Assembly: GCF_008040105.1 (NCBI RefSeq)
Contig: NZ_VRMG01000002.1
Location: 1-64,000, forward strand
Direction: 5' to 3'
DNA: 64,000 nucleotides
From: Lacisediminihabitans profunda
GTDB lineage: Bacteria > Actinomycetota > Actinomycetes > Actinomycetales > Microbacteriaceae
In this document: positions 27,048 to 37,088 of the stretch, piece by piece
Position numbering within the stretch: the first letter of the stretch is position 1
Layout: each line of letters starts with the position of its first letter
Translations under genes and position numbers: made by a program
Notes under the pieces: generated by a model
Told to the model about the DNA's origin: nothing
Databases searched by the model: none
Seen by the model: only the letters and a program-made list of their open reading frames with translations

Positions 27048-28040
27048 GTGACCGCCTCCCGCGATCGCGCGCTCGCGGCACTCTACGGTCTGGCGATCGG
27101 CGACGCCCTCGGGATGCCGACCCAGCTGATGAACCGCGCGGCGATCACCGAGCGGTACGGTCGCCTCACCGGCTTCGAGCCGGCGGCGGCCGACCACCCG
27201 CTCGCGGCCGGACTTTCCGCCGGGTCGATCACCGACGATACCGAGCAGGCGCTGCTGCTGGCCGGGATGCTCGTCGAAGGCCGAGGCCGAATCGACCCGC
27301 GCGAGTTCGCGGCCGCCCTCGTGGCTTGGGAGCAGGGGATGCGCGAGCGCGGCTCGCTCGACCTGCTCGGGCCGTCGACGAGTCGAGCGGTGCGGGCCGT
27401 GCACGCCGGGGAGGCCGTGGAGCTGGCCGGCCGGTTCGGCACCACGAACGGGGCGGCGATGCGGGTGACCCCGGTCGGCATCGCCGTCGGCTCGCGCGAC
27501 CTTCCCCTTCTCGTCGACCGGGTGGTCGAGGCGAGCGTGGTGAGCCACAACACGGGCGTCGCGATCGCCGGCGCGTCGGCGGTCGCCGCGGCGGTCAGCG
27601 CCGGGGTCGACGGGGCCACCGTGCACGAGGCGTTCGAGGCGGCCATCGCGGCGGCGGCGATCGCGCGTACCCGCGGCAATTGGGTGGCCGCGGCCGACGT
27701 CTCCCGCCGCATCCGCTGGGCCATCGACCTCGCCGACCCGGCCGACCCTGACCGCAGCCTCACCGACATCTACGAGCTCGTCGGCACCAGCCTCGCGACG
27801 CAGGAGTCGGTGCCTGCCGCCTTCGGCGTGCTCGCGACCCTCCCCGACGACCCGTGGCAGGCCTGCCTCGCCGCCGCATCGCTCGGCGGAGACAGCGACA
27901 CCGTCGCCGCGATGGTCGGAGCGGTGGCCGGGGCGACCCACGGCACCGCGGGCTTCCCGGCGGAGGCGAGGGAGACGGTCGACCGGGTGAACGGCCTGCG
28001 CCTCGCCCAGGTCGTCGACGCGCTGCTGGAGTTGCGATGA
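27048..28040 (+). CDS. ADP-ribosylglycohydrolase family protein (YegU-like)
   Basis: The 330-residue protein has the dinuclear metal motifs of the family: GLAIGDALGMPTQ, SITDDTEQALLLA near the N-terminus, and GGDSDTVAAMVGAVAGA near the C-terminus. Family enzymes cleave the N-glycosidic bond of ADP-ribosyl adducts. Members encoded beside a sugar kinase and nucleoside permease are thought to act on small N-ribosides instead. The GTG lies one base after the GntR stop. Function as a nucleosidase-like hydrolase is inference from context. Confidence 0.88.
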   Translation: MTASRDRALAALYGLAIGDALGMPTQLMNRAAITERYGRLTGFEPAAADHPLAAGLSAGSITDDTEQALLLAGMLVEGRGRIDPREFAAALVAWEQGMRERGSLDLLGPSTSRAVRAVHAGEAVELAGRFGTTNGAAMRVTPVGIAVGSRDLPLLVDRVVEASVVSHNTGVAIAGASAVAAAVSAGVDGATVHEAFEAAIAAAAIARTRGNWVAAADVSRRIRWAIDLADPADPDRSLTDIYELVGTSLATQESVPAAFGVLATLPDDPWQACLAAASLGGDSDTVAAMVGAVAGATHGTAGFPAEARETVDRVNGLRLAQVVDALLELR

Positions 28041-28990
28041 CCGCGCGGCTGATCAGCGTCGGCAACGTCATCATCGACATTGTGGTGCGGGTGCCGCACC
28101 TGCCGGAGCGGGGCGGGGATGTGCTGGCCGAGGCCGCGGGGGTCTCGCCGGGCGGGAGCTTCAACACCATGGTCGCCGCGGCCCGCCAGGGTCTGCCGAC
28201 CGCCTACGCGGGCGCGCACGGCACCGGAGTGTTCGGCGACCGGGTGCGGGCCGAGCTCGCCGCGGAGGGAATCGACGCGCTCCTGTCGCCGACTCCCGGC
28301 CGCGACACCGGCTACGACATCGCCCTCATCGACGCGGGAGGCGAGCGCACCTTCGTCACGGTCTTCGGCGCGGAGGCCGCCCTCACCGCGACGGCGATCT
28401 CCGCGGTGCGTCCCGGGGACCACGACCTGGTCCACCTGTCCGGCTATGGCCTGCTCGAGCGCACGAACGGCGCCGTGCTCTCGGCCTGGTTGGGCACCGT
28501 GCCGGCCGGCACCCGGGTGCTGTTCGACCCGGGACCGCTCGCCGCCGACATCCCGGACGAGACCTGGCGGCTGGTCACCGGGCGGGCGGACTGGCTGAGC
28601 TGCAACGCGCGGGAGGCCACGATGCTCACGGGGGAGACGGATGCCGTGGCCGCGATCCTGGCCCTCGGCGCCCTCGGCGCCCTCGGCGCCCTCGGCGCGC
28701 TCGGCGGGGCGTCGGGCGGCGCGATCGTGCGCCTCGGACCGGACGGCTGCCTGCTCTGCCTGCGCGGCGAGATCACCCACGTTGCGGGATTCCCGGTCGC
28801 CGCGATCGACACCACCGGAGCGGGGGACGCCCACGCCGGCGCGTTCCTCGCCGCGCTCGCCGCCGGCGAGCATCCGGTGGCCGCCGCCCGTCGCGCGAAC
28901 GCCTGCGCCGCCCTCGCCGTCACCCGCTCGGGACCGTCGACCGCCCCGACCCGCGCGGAGGTCGACGCGTTGCTGGATCCGGGCCGCTGA
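28037..28990 (+). CDS. PfkB family carbohydrate/nucleoside kinase (YegV-like)
   Basis: The 317-residue kinase has the ribokinase-fold signatures GGSFNTMVAAARQG near the N-terminus and DTTGAGDAHAGAFLAAL with the catalytic Asp near residue 262. A run of GAL repeats around residues 209-223 is encoded by a 9-bp tandem array. The start overlaps the stop of the glycohydrolase. Pairing with an N-glycosylase-like enzyme suggests it phosphorylates the released sugar or the intact nucleoside. Confidence 0.9.
   Translation: MTARLISVGNVIIDIVVRVPHLPERGGDVLAEAAGVSPGGSFNTMVAAARQGLPTAYAGAHGTGVFGDRVRAELAAEGIDALLSPTPGRDTGYDIALIDAGGERTFVTVFGAEAALTATAISAVRPGDHDLVHLSGYGLLERTNGAVLSAWLGTVPAGTRVLFDPGPLAADIPDETWRLVTGRADWLSCNAREATMLTGETDAVAAILALGALGALGALGALGGASGGAIVRLGPDGCLLCLRGEITHVAGFPVAAIDTTGAGDAHAGAFLAALAAGEHPVAAARRANACAALAVTRSGPSTAPTRAEVDALLDPGR
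28661..28705 (+). repeat. In-frame 9-bp tandem repeat within the PfkB kinase gene
   Basis: Five head-to-tail copies of GCCCTCGGC (the last with one change) encode Ala-Leu-Gly repeats. Being a multiple of three, gain or loss of units would lengthen or shorten the protein without a frameshift. The repeat lies in a segment between the substrate and ATP regions that is usually variable in length. Confidence 0.85.
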
Positions 28991-29010
28991 CCGGCCCCCG
29001 GGCTGGTAAA

Positions 29011-29116
29011 GTGATCGGGTCGCGACTGGCGTTGAGGTGGGTAACCATCGGGGAGCGACCTTCTACGATTCGGCCGTACGCCTGGGCCGAACCGGATAGC
29101 CTTTTGTCGTCCGGTC
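29011..29116 (+). ncRNA. ZTP (pfl) riboswitch upstream of glyA-folD
   Basis: The leader has the hallmarks of the pfl motif: a stem formed by GGTCGC (29018-29023) with GCGACC (29055-29060), the internal CATCGGGGAGC segment, and the downstream conserved element CGTACGCCTGGGCCGAAC (about 29075-29092). ZTP riboswitches sense the purine intermediate ZMP/ZTP when 10-formyl-THF is short, and are typically found before glyA, folD, purH or fhs, as here. A later hairpin, ACCGGA/TCCGGT (29091-29096, 29110-29115), ends six bases before AAGGAG. This suggests control of translation rather than a classical U-tract terminator. Confidence 0.85.
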
Positions 29117-29136
29117 ATGTCTAAGGAGCAACGCCA

Positions 29137-30453
29137 GTGTCCGTTGAAAACGCAGTAACCGACAAACTTCCCACCACCTTCACGGATCCGCTTTCGAGCG
29201 TCGATCCCGAGATCGCGGCGGCCCTCGAGTCCGAGCTCGGCCGCCAGCGCGGCACGCTGGAGATGATCGCCAGCGAGAACTTCGTCGCCCGGGCGGTGCT
29301 CGAGTCCCAGGGCTCCGTGCTCACCAACAAGTACGCCGAGGGCTACCCCGGGCGCCGGTACTACGGCGGTTGCGAGTTCGTCGACATCGCGGAGAATCTT
29401 GCGCTCGAGCGCGTCAAGTCGCTCTTCGGAGCCGAGTACGCCAACGTGCAGCCCCACTCCGGCGCCACCGCCAACGCCGCCGTGCTCGCCGCGATCGCCA
29501 CGCCCGGCGACACCATCCTCGGCCTCGAACTCGCGCACGGCGGGCACCTCACCCACGGCATGAAGCTCAACTTCTCCGGCAAGCTCTACAACGCCACCGC
29601 GTACGGGGTGGATCCAGAGACCTTCCGCGTCGACATGGATGTCGTGCGCGAGAAGGCCCTCGAGCACCGACCGACCGTGCTCATCGCCGGCTGGTCAGCA
29701 TACTCGCGCCAGCTCGACTTCGCCGCGTTCCGTGCCATCGCGGACGAGGTGGGAGCCAAGCTCTGGGTGGACATGGCCCACTTCGCCGGCCTCGTCGCGA
29801 CGGGCCTTCATCCGTCGCCCGTGCCGTACGCGGATGTCGTGTCGAGCACCGCGCACAAGACCCTCGCCGGTCCGCGCTCCGGCTTCATCGTCGCCCGCGA
29901 CATGGCGCTCGCCAAGAAGCTCAACTCCGCCGTGTTCCCCGGCCAGCAGGGCGGCCCGCTCATGCACGTGATCGCCGCGAAGGCGACCGCGTTCAAGCTC
30001 GCCGCCGAGCCGGAGTTCAAGGACCGTCAGGAGCGCACCGTGCGCGGCGCGCAGATCCTCGCCGAGCGCCTCACCGCTCCGGACGCGACCGCGGCCGGCA
30101 TCGATGTGCTCACCGGCGGCACCGACGTGCACCTCGTGCTCGTCGACCTGCGCACCTCGGCCATCCACGGCCAGGACGCGGAGGACATCCTGCACTCGGT
30201 GGGCATCACCGTCAACCGCAACGCCGTGCCGTTCGACCCGCGCCCCGCCATGACGCCGTCCGGAGTGCGGATCGGCACCGCCGCGCTCGCCACTCGCGGC
30301 TTCGGCGACGAGGAGTTCGCGGAGGTCGCCGACATCATCGCGATCGCCCTCATGCCGAACCCGGATGTCGCGGCCCTCCGTGCGCGCGTGCTCGCCCTCA
30401 CCGACGGCTACCCGCTCTACCCGGGCCTCACGAGCCCCGGCACCTGGGCGTGA
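29137..30453 (+). CDS. glyA: Serine hydroxymethyltransferase
   Basis: The 438-residue PLP enzyme interconverts serine and glycine with transfer of a one-carbon unit to tetrahydrofolate. It shows [33 protein letters not shown], the cofactor Asp in [13 protein letters not shown] and the PLP lysine in [14 protein letters not shown]. The GTG at 29137 follows AAGGAG. It lies directly under the ZTP riboswitch and overlaps folD by four bases, forming a one-carbon operon. Confidence 0.97.
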   Translation: MSVENAVTDKLPTTFTDPLSSVDPEIAAALESELGRQRGTLEMIASENFVARAVLESQGSVLTNKYAEGYPGRRYYGGCEFVDIAENLALERVKSLFGAEYANVQPHSGATANAAVLAAIATPGDTILGLELAHGGHLTHGMKLNFSGKLYNATAYGVDPETFRVDMDVVREKALEHRPTVLIAGWSAYSRQLDFAAFRAIADEVGAKLWVDMAHFAGLVATGLHPSPVPYADVVSSTAHKTLAGPRSGFIVARDMALAKKLNSAVFPGQQGGPLMHVIAAKATAFKLAAEPEFKDRQERTVRGAQILAERLTAPDATAAGIDVLTGGTDVHLVLVDLRTSAIHGQDAEDILHSVGITVNRNAVPFDPRPAMTPSGVRIGTAALATRGFGDEEFAEVADIIAIALMPNPDVAALRARVLALTDGYPLYPGLTSPGTWA

Positions 30454-31325
30454 CCGCAGTCAGGATGGACGGCGTCGCGACCGCGGCCGCCGTCAAGTCG
30501 GAGCTCGTCGACCGCATCGCCGCCCTCAAGGCGCGCGGCGTGTTCCCGGGACTCGGCACGCTCCTCGTCGGCACGGATCCTGGCTCGCTGTCCTACGTCG
30601 CCGGAAAGCACCGGGACAGCGTCGAGCTGGGCATCGAGTCGATTCGCGTCGACCTGCCGGCCACGGCCACCGAGGACGAGGTGCGAGCCGCCATCGTCGC
30701 GCTCAACGACGACCCGGCGGTGACCGGATACATCATCCAGCTCCCGCTGCCGGCCGGCATCGACGAGAACGCGATGCTCGAGCTCATGGACCCGGCCAAG
30801 GACGCCGACGGACTGCACCCGATGAACCTCGGCCGGCTCGTGCTCGGCGTCTCCGGCGAGCTCGACTCGCCGCTGCCGTGCACCCCGGCTGGGCTCGTGG
30901 AGATGCTGCAGCGCTACGGCGTGCCGATCGCCGGTCGGCGCGTGGTCGTGATCGGCCGCGGGCTCACGGTCGGCCGGCCGCTCGGCCTCCTGCTCACCCG
31001 CAAGGGACTCGATGCCACCGTGACGCTCGCGCACTCCCGTACGGTCGACCTGGCCGATGAGGTGCGCCGTGCGGACATCGTGGTCGCGGCCGTCGGCGTG
31101 CCCGGCCTCGTCAAGGCCGACTGGGTGAAGCCCGGTGCCGCCGTGCTCGACGTGGGGATCACCCGCCGGGTGAACGAGGTGACCGGCAAGGCGAAGCTCA
31201 TCGGCGACGTCGACCCCGAGGTCGCCGAGGTCGCCGGCTTCCTCTCGCCCGTGCCGGGCGGGGTGGGCCCGATGACCAGGGCGATGCTCATGGCGAACGT
31301 GGTGGCGGCGGCCGAACGGCTATGA
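30450..31325 (+). CDS. folD: Methylenetetrahydrofolate dehydrogenase/cyclohydrolase
   Basis: The 291-residue bifunctional enzyme converts 5,10-methylene-THF to 10-formyl-THF. Motifs include [19 protein letters not shown] with the catalytic Lys-type region, [26 protein letters not shown], the NADP-binding [13 protein letters not shown], and [14 protein letters not shown]. The GTG start overlaps the glyA stop and the gene ends overlapping the next ATG. It provides the formyl-THF that relieves the ZTP signal. Confidence 0.97.
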   Translation: MTAVRMDGVATAAAVKSELVDRIAALKARGVFPGLGTLLVGTDPGSLSYVAGKHRDSVELGIESIRVDLPATATEDEVRAAIVALNDDPAVTGYIIQLPLPAGIDENAMLELMDPAKDADGLHPMNLGRLVLGVSGELDSPLPCTPAGLVEMLQRYGVPIAGRRVVVIGRGLTVGRPLGLLLTRKGLDATVTLAHSRTVDLADEVRRADIVVAAVGVPGLVKADWVKPGAAVLDVGITRRVNEVTGKAKLIGDVDPEVAEVAGFLSPVPGGVGPMTRAMLMANVVAAAERL

Positions 31326-31990
31326 GCCACGAGGACCGCGTGATCCCGGCCAGGATGCCGGAGAAGTATCCCGGCCGGGATCGCGCGGCCCTGCACGCCC
31401 TCATCGCCGATGCGCGGGTGGGGCACGTCGCCTTCGTGCTAGACGGCGAACCGCGCGTGCTGCCGATCGCCATCGTCTCGACCGGCGACGACATCCTGCT
31501 GCATGGGTCGACCGGCTCCCGCTGGCTGCGCCTGCTCGCGACGGGCACGCCGGTTGCCCTCTCGGTGACGTCGCTCGACGCCGTCGTGGTTGCCCGCTCG
31601 GCGTTCGAATCCTCGATGCACTACCGCAGTGCCGTGCTCTTCGGCGGCTGCCGCCCGGTCACCGACGACGCGAAGGTGCATGCCCTCGACCACATCACGA
31701 ACGCGATCATCCCCGGCCGCGTCGGCGAGATCCGTCGGCATAGCCCGAAGGAGCTCGCGGCGACGCTCGTGCTGCGGCTCGAGGTGGAGGACTGGAGCCT
31801 CAAGGTGTCAGACGGCTGGCCGGAGGACGGCCCGGATGACGTGGCCGGCACCGCGTGGGCCGGCGTGCTGCCGGTGGCCACGGGTTTCACCACCGCGTTG
31901 GCGGCCCCGGACCTTGCCGAGGGCATCCCACTCCCGCCGTCGGTGCAGAGCCTGCTCGAGGGGCGCCGATCGGGCTATTCGCCCACGTAG
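31322..31990 (+). CDS. FMN-binding split-barrel protein (pyridoxamine-phosphate-oxidase-like)
   Basis: The 222-residue protein has the split-barrel pattern of the NimA/COG3467 branch: [36 protein letters not shown] and [20 protein letters not shown]. Members bind FMN or haem and are often annotated as flavin-nucleotide-binding proteins; true PNPOx activity is unlikely. It overlaps folD by four bases but may be a passenger in the operon. Its 3' end overlaps the convergent lipoprotein gene by 16 bp. Confidence 0.82.
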   Translation: MSHEDRVIPARMPEKYPGRDRAALHALIADARVGHVAFVLDGEPRVLPIAIVSTGDDILLHGSTGSRWLRLLATGTPVALSVTSLDAVVVARSAFESSMHYRSAVLFGGCRPVTDDAKVHALDHITNAIIPGRVGEIRRHSPKELAATLVLRLEVEDWSLKVSDGWPEDGPDDVAGTAWAGVLPVATGFTTALAAPDLAEGIPLPPSVQSLLEGRRSGYSPT

Positions 31991-32727
31991 CCGATCTGGC
32001 ACGAGGTGCCGTCGGAGTCCGGACTGGCCCAGCCGTCGATGCCGTTCACGACCGACTTGCCGAAGTCGGTGACCGTGATCGAGCAGGCCTCGATCGTGGA
32101 GTTGGACTCGAACGGCACGCTGAACCCGTACTTCGCGTAGCGCCAGGACTTGAGGTCGGGGCCGGGGTTGCCGCTCTCGAACACGGCGACGGCGTGCACC
32201 GCGCCGGAGGACGCCCAGGTGTAGCCGGAGTTGCAGGGCTGGCTCGAATCGGCCGGGGCGACTCCCTTGCCCGTCGCGGACTGGCCGCGGTACTGGTTGC
32301 CCAACGAGAGGGTGACCGGGTAGACAAAGACCTTGCCGGTGGAGCTCGAGGCGATGTCGATCGGCATCAGGATGCTGCCGTTCGCGGCGAGGCTGTCGTT
32401 CGTCACCGGCACGCCGGCCGTGCCCGCTCCACACGAGGCGATGAACTCGTCCTTGAGGGGCTTCGCCGCGCTCGCGCTGTAAGGAAGGGGCTTGTGCGCC
32501 GTGAGGAGGATCGCGATGGTGCTGCCGTCCTTGCCTCGAACGTTCGCCGCGATGGTGAACAGCACGTCCTTCGGCTCGGCGGTCGAGCTCGCCGAGGGGG
32601 CGGCGGTCGGCGTTGCCGTCTTGCTCGCGGCGGGCGCGGTCGGCGTCGAGCCGGCGCATCCGGTGAGCAGCGCGGTGAGAAGCACGGCGCCGACGGCGAT
32701 CGACGCTGTGGGGTGAAACGCTCGCAC
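31975..32727 (-). CDS. Putative secreted lipoprotein of unknown function
   Basis: The 250-residue product has a signal peptide with lipobox LLTGC (Cys about 24), then a Thr/Ser/Ala/Pro-rich linker to about residue 50 and a globular domain with four cysteines, two of them near the C-terminus. I do not recognise a family. The GTG start at 32727 is preceded by AGGAG. It lies 37 bp downstream of galK on the same strand, so read-through is possible, but no role in galactose use is evident. Confidence 0.7.
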   Translation of the reverse strand: MRAFHPTASIAVGAVLLTALLTGCAGSTPTAPAASKTATPTAAPSASSTAEPKDVLFTIAANVRGKDGSTIAILLTAHKPLPYSASAAKPLKDEFIASCGAGTAGVPVTNDSLAANGSILMPIDIASSSTGKVFVYPVTLSLGNQYRGQSATGKGVAPADSSQPCNSGYTWASSGAVHAVAVFESGNPGPDLKSWRYAKYGFSVPFESNSTIEACSITVTDFGKSVVNGIDGWASPDSDGTSCQIGYVGE

Positions 32728-32764
32728 TCGTGTCTCCTAGCGGCTCAACGAGGAGCTCAGGGGG

Positions 32765-33921
<1,157 letters not shown>

Positions 33922-33925
<4 letters not shown>

Positions 33926-35031
33926 GGCGTGCTGGTCCCTGCTGTCTCGATGGCGGTTCGGAGGGCGCTGGCCGTCTGCTCGGGCGTCACGTCGCCGATC
34001 CATGCTCCCATGGCCGCCTCGGAGCCGGCGAGGTACTTGAGTTTGTTGGCGGCCCGGCGAGGGGAGGTCACCTGCAGCATCAGCCGGATCTCGTCCCGCT
34101 TCTCCCGCACCGGCGCCTGGTGCCACGCGGCGATGTAGGGCGTCGGGGTGTCGTAGAGGGCGTCGACGCCGCGCAACAGCGTGAGGTAGAGGCCGGCGAG
34201 CTCGTCGCGTTCCTCGGTGCTCGTGGCGGCGAAGTCCGGCACGTGGCGGTGGGGGAGCATGTGCACCTCGATCGGCCAACGCGCCGCGAACGGCACGAAC
34301 GCGGTCCAGTGCTGGCCGCGCAGCACCACGCGCTCCGACGCGCCCTCGAAGTCGAGGATGCTCTGGAACAGGTCTGGGCCGAAGCGTTCGATCGACTCGA
34401 TCAGCCGCGACGTACGCGGGGTGACGTACGGGTACGAGTAGATCTGGCCGTGGGGGTGGTGCAGCGTCACTCCGATCGCCTCTCCCCGGTTCTCGAACGG
34501 GAAGACCTGGGCGACGCCGGGCAGGGCGGAGAGGGCGGCCGTGCGGTCGGCCCAGGCCTCGATCACCGTGCGCGCCCGCGAGGGGGTGAGGCTGCCGAAC
34601 GACCCTTCGTGCTCCGGGCTGAAGCAGACGACCTCGCAGCGACCGATCGACGGCAGGGTGCGGCCGAGGCCGATCCTGCGCAGGTCCTGCTCGGTGTAGC
34701 TTTCCGAGACATCCGGTCCGAACGAGGGAGACCGGTTCTCGAAGACGGCGACGTCGTAGTTGTCCGGAATCTCCGAGGGGTTGGCTGCCGAGGCCGGCGC
34801 GAGCGGGTCCTTGTCTGCCGGGGGGAGGAAGACCCGATTCTGCCGGGCGGCGGCGATGGAGATCCATTCGCCGGTGAGCGGGTCCTGCCGCATCGTCGCC
34901 GTCTCCGGTCTCGGGTCGAGCACGCGGGCATCCGGCTTGCGATCCGGCGCCAGGGTGGTGTCGGCGTCGTCGAAGTAGATGAGTTCGCGGCCGTCCGCTA
35001 GCCGGTGCTCGCGTTTGACGATCGATGACAT
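33922..35031 (-). CDS. galT: Galactose-1-phosphate uridylyltransferase
   Basis: The 369-residue HIT-superfamily enzyme exchanges UMP between UDP-glucose and galactose-1-phosphate. The active site HHPHGQIYSYPYV carries the nucleophilic His. The N-terminal RQDPLTGEWISIAAARQNR and the NRSPSFGP region also match. The ATG at 35031 was chosen over far-upstream codons that lie in the operator region. It is the first gene of the minus-strand gal operon; no galE is visible in this window. Confidence 0.96.
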
Positions 35032-35072
35032 GGGGCTTCTCCGGTCAGGTTTCGAAACGAAGGAAACGATAC

Positions 35073-35105
35073 CTTCGATTGACAAGAAAACGCAAGTAAT
35101 CGAAG
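35073..35105. promoter_or_regulatory. Divergent gal promoter/operator region
   Basis: CTTCGAT (35073-35079) and ATCGAAG (35099-35105) are inverted 7-bp arms. Nearby lie further TTCGAAACGAAGG-like half sites (35051-35064) and a TTGACA (35079-35084) reading toward the DeoR gene. The 82-bp gap between galT and the DeoR gene is distinctly AT-rich. DeoR-family repressors bind repeated sites of this kind, so shared autoregulation and galTK control is likely. Confidence 0.6.
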
Positions 35106-35113
35106 ATAAGTCC

Positions 35114-35932
35114 ATGACCGACGCGCAGCACACCCCACCGGCGGCCGCCCGTCGCGAGCAGATCCGCACCCTCATCGAGGAGCGCGGCTTCGTCAGGGTC
35201 GCCCAGCTGAGCCGGCAGTTCGGCATCTCCGAGGTCACGGTGCGGGCGGACCTCAACGCCCTCGCCGACGACAACGTCGTGCAGCGCGTGCACGGGGGTG
35301 CGGTGGCCGGAACCGCCGCGCGTCCCGCCGGGCTCGAGCGTCCGTTCGAACAGTCGATGCTCGCGAGCTCCGACGAGAAGGTCCGCATCGGCCGTGCGGC
35401 GGCTGCCCTCATCGAATCCGACCAGGCCGTCGTGCTCGACGTGGGCACCACCACGACCGCGATCGCCGCGGCAATGCTCGAGCGGGACGACCTGCAGAAC
35501 GTGGTGGTCATCACCAACGCTCTCAACATCGCCCTGGCGCTCGAGCCCGCCATCCCCCGCTTCACGGTCGTGGTCACCGGCGGCACGCTGCGGCCGCTTC
35601 AGCACTCGCTCGTCGACCCGCTCGCCGGGGTGGTGCTCGACCGCATCCGGGCGGACATCGCCTTCATCGGTTGCAGTGGGGTGCACGTCACCGCCGGCGT
35701 CACCAATGTCAACCTCCCCGAGGCCGACGTGAAGCGTCGCATGATCGCCACCGCCGCACGCACAATCGTCGTCGCCGACAGCTCGAAGCTCGGCGTGGCC
35801 CAGCTCAGCCGAGTCGCCCCCCTCGCCGAGATCGACACTCTCATCACCGGAGACGAGGCGGATGCGGCGGTGGTGGAGAACCTGCGCGCCGCCGGCCTTC
35901 GGGTGATCCAGGCCGACCACGCGCCTCGCTAG
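35114..35932 (+). CDS. DeoR family regulator of galactose genes
   Basis: The 272-residue protein has the DeoR winged helix (about 12-65, RVAQLSRQFGISEVTVRADLNAL followed by RVHGGAVA) and a C-terminal sugar-phosphate-sensing domain with the DVGTTTTAIA loop and GCSGVHVTAGVTN. Divergent placement from galT-galK and 9 bp before galM makes it the likely repressor of both units, with a phosphorylated sugar as inducer. Confidence 0.92.
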   Translation: MTDAQHTPPAAARREQIRTLIEERGFVRVAQLSRQFGISEVTVRADLNALADDNVVQRVHGGAVAGTAARPAGLERPFEQSMLASSDEKVRIGRAAAALIESDQAVVLDVGTTTTAIAAAMLERDDLQNVVVITNALNIALALEPAIPRFTVVVTGGTLRPLQHSLVDPLAGVVLDRIRADIAFIGCSGVHVTAGVTNVNLPEADVKRRMIATAARTIVVADSSKLGVAQLSRVAPLAEIDTLITGDEADAAVVENLRAAGLRVIQADHAPR

Positions 35933-35941
35933 GCTTGACCG

Positions 35942-36895
35942 GTGCACTCGCCAACGGGACTCCAGTTCGAACTCTCCTCGCCGACTCCGCTCGGTGAGGC
36001 GCGCGCCATTATCACCGAGGTCGCCGCGTCGCTGCGCACCCTGTCGATCGGCGGCGTCCACCTCACCGAGCCGTACGGCGACGATGTCGTGCCGCCGTTC
36101 GGGGACGGCACCGTGCTGGTGCCGTGGCCGAACCGCGTCGAGGACGGCCTCTGGCGGCTCGACGGTATCGAGCAGCAGCTCGACCTCACCGAACCGGAGC
36201 GCGGCAACGCCCTGCACGGCCTCCTTCGCGACCGGCCGTACACGGTGGCCGATCGAAGCGCCTCGGCGGTCACCCTCGCCGCCACGGTGTTCCCCACCCG
36301 CGGCTACCCGTTCCAGCTCGACACCACCGTGCGCTACGAGCTCGTCGACGACGGGTTGCGCGTCACCCACGGCATCACCAATGTCGGGTCGCGGTCCGCG
36401 CCGGTCGCCGTCGGCACGCATCCGTTCCTCCGTCTCGGCGACGTGCCCACCGACGAGCTCGTGCTCACCGTGGCCGCCGGCTCGAGATTCGAGACGGATG
36501 CCCGGCTCAACCCGGTGAGCGAGAACCCGGTCGAGGGCACCGACTTCGACCTGCGGGCCGGACGACCCGTCGCCGAGCTGCACCTCGACGACGCCTTCGG
36601 GGCCGTGACACCGGCGGGCGCGCTGAGCAGGCACCGCCTCACCGCGAGCGACGGCCGATTCGTCGAGCTCTGGCAGGAGGGCGACTTCGCCTTCGTTCAG
36701 GTGTTCGCCACCCGAATCTTCCCGCGGGATGTCGGCCTCGGAACTCCCGTCCTCGGCACCGCGATCGCGGTCGAACCGATGACGGCTCCGCCGAACGCAT
36801 TCAACAGCGGTCAGGGCCTGCGCTGGCTCGCACCGGGCGAGACCTGGTCGCTGTCCTGGGGAATCCGGTACTCTGGAAAGCACGAAGGGGAGTAG
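35942..36895 (+). CDS. galM: Aldose 1-epimerase family protein (galactose mutarotase)
   Basis: The 317-residue beta-sandwich protein matches aldose epimerases: WPNRVEDGLWRLDG, GNALHGLLRDRPY with the catalytic His, GTHPFLRLGDVP, and IAVEPMTAPPNAFNSG near the C-terminal catalytic Glu. It interconverts alpha and beta anomers before phosphorylation by GalK. GTG start, closely following the DeoR gene. The symbol is used at family level. Confidence 0.88.
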   Translation: MHSPTGLQFELSSPTPLGEARAIITEVAASLRTLSIGGVHLTEPYGDDVVPPFGDGTVLVPWPNRVEDGLWRLDGIEQQLDLTEPERGNALHGLLRDRPYTVADRSASAVTLAATVFPTRGYPFQLDTTVRYELVDDGLRVTHGITNVGSRSAPVAVGTHPFLRLGDVPTDELVLTVAAGSRFETDARLNPVSENPVEGTDFDLRAGRPVAELHLDDAFGAVTPAGALSRHRLTASDGRFVELWQEGDFAFVQVFATRIFPRDVGLGTPVLGTAIAVEPMTAPPNAFNSGQGLRWLAPGETWSLSWGIRYSGKHEGE

Positions 36896-37088
36896 TTCCC
36901 CCCGCCGCCCGCATTCCGGGTTGCGGGCGCGGACGTATCGACATACTGGCCGGTCTCGATGACTGGCCCGGTACTCCACCCGAACGGCCAGAGTGGCCGC
37001 CAGGGCGAACGAGACCTTCGGTCAAACGGCCACGGAGCCGGGATGCGCACTGTCGCCTGCCCTCCGTGAGCTCGACCGGAAGGATCCC

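Noticed and set aside
36896-37088. Metal-sensing riboswitch before the VIT1 fusion gene
   Set aside because: The leader has inverted segments but none of the sequence marks of the yybP-ykoY manganese or other known metal riboswitches.
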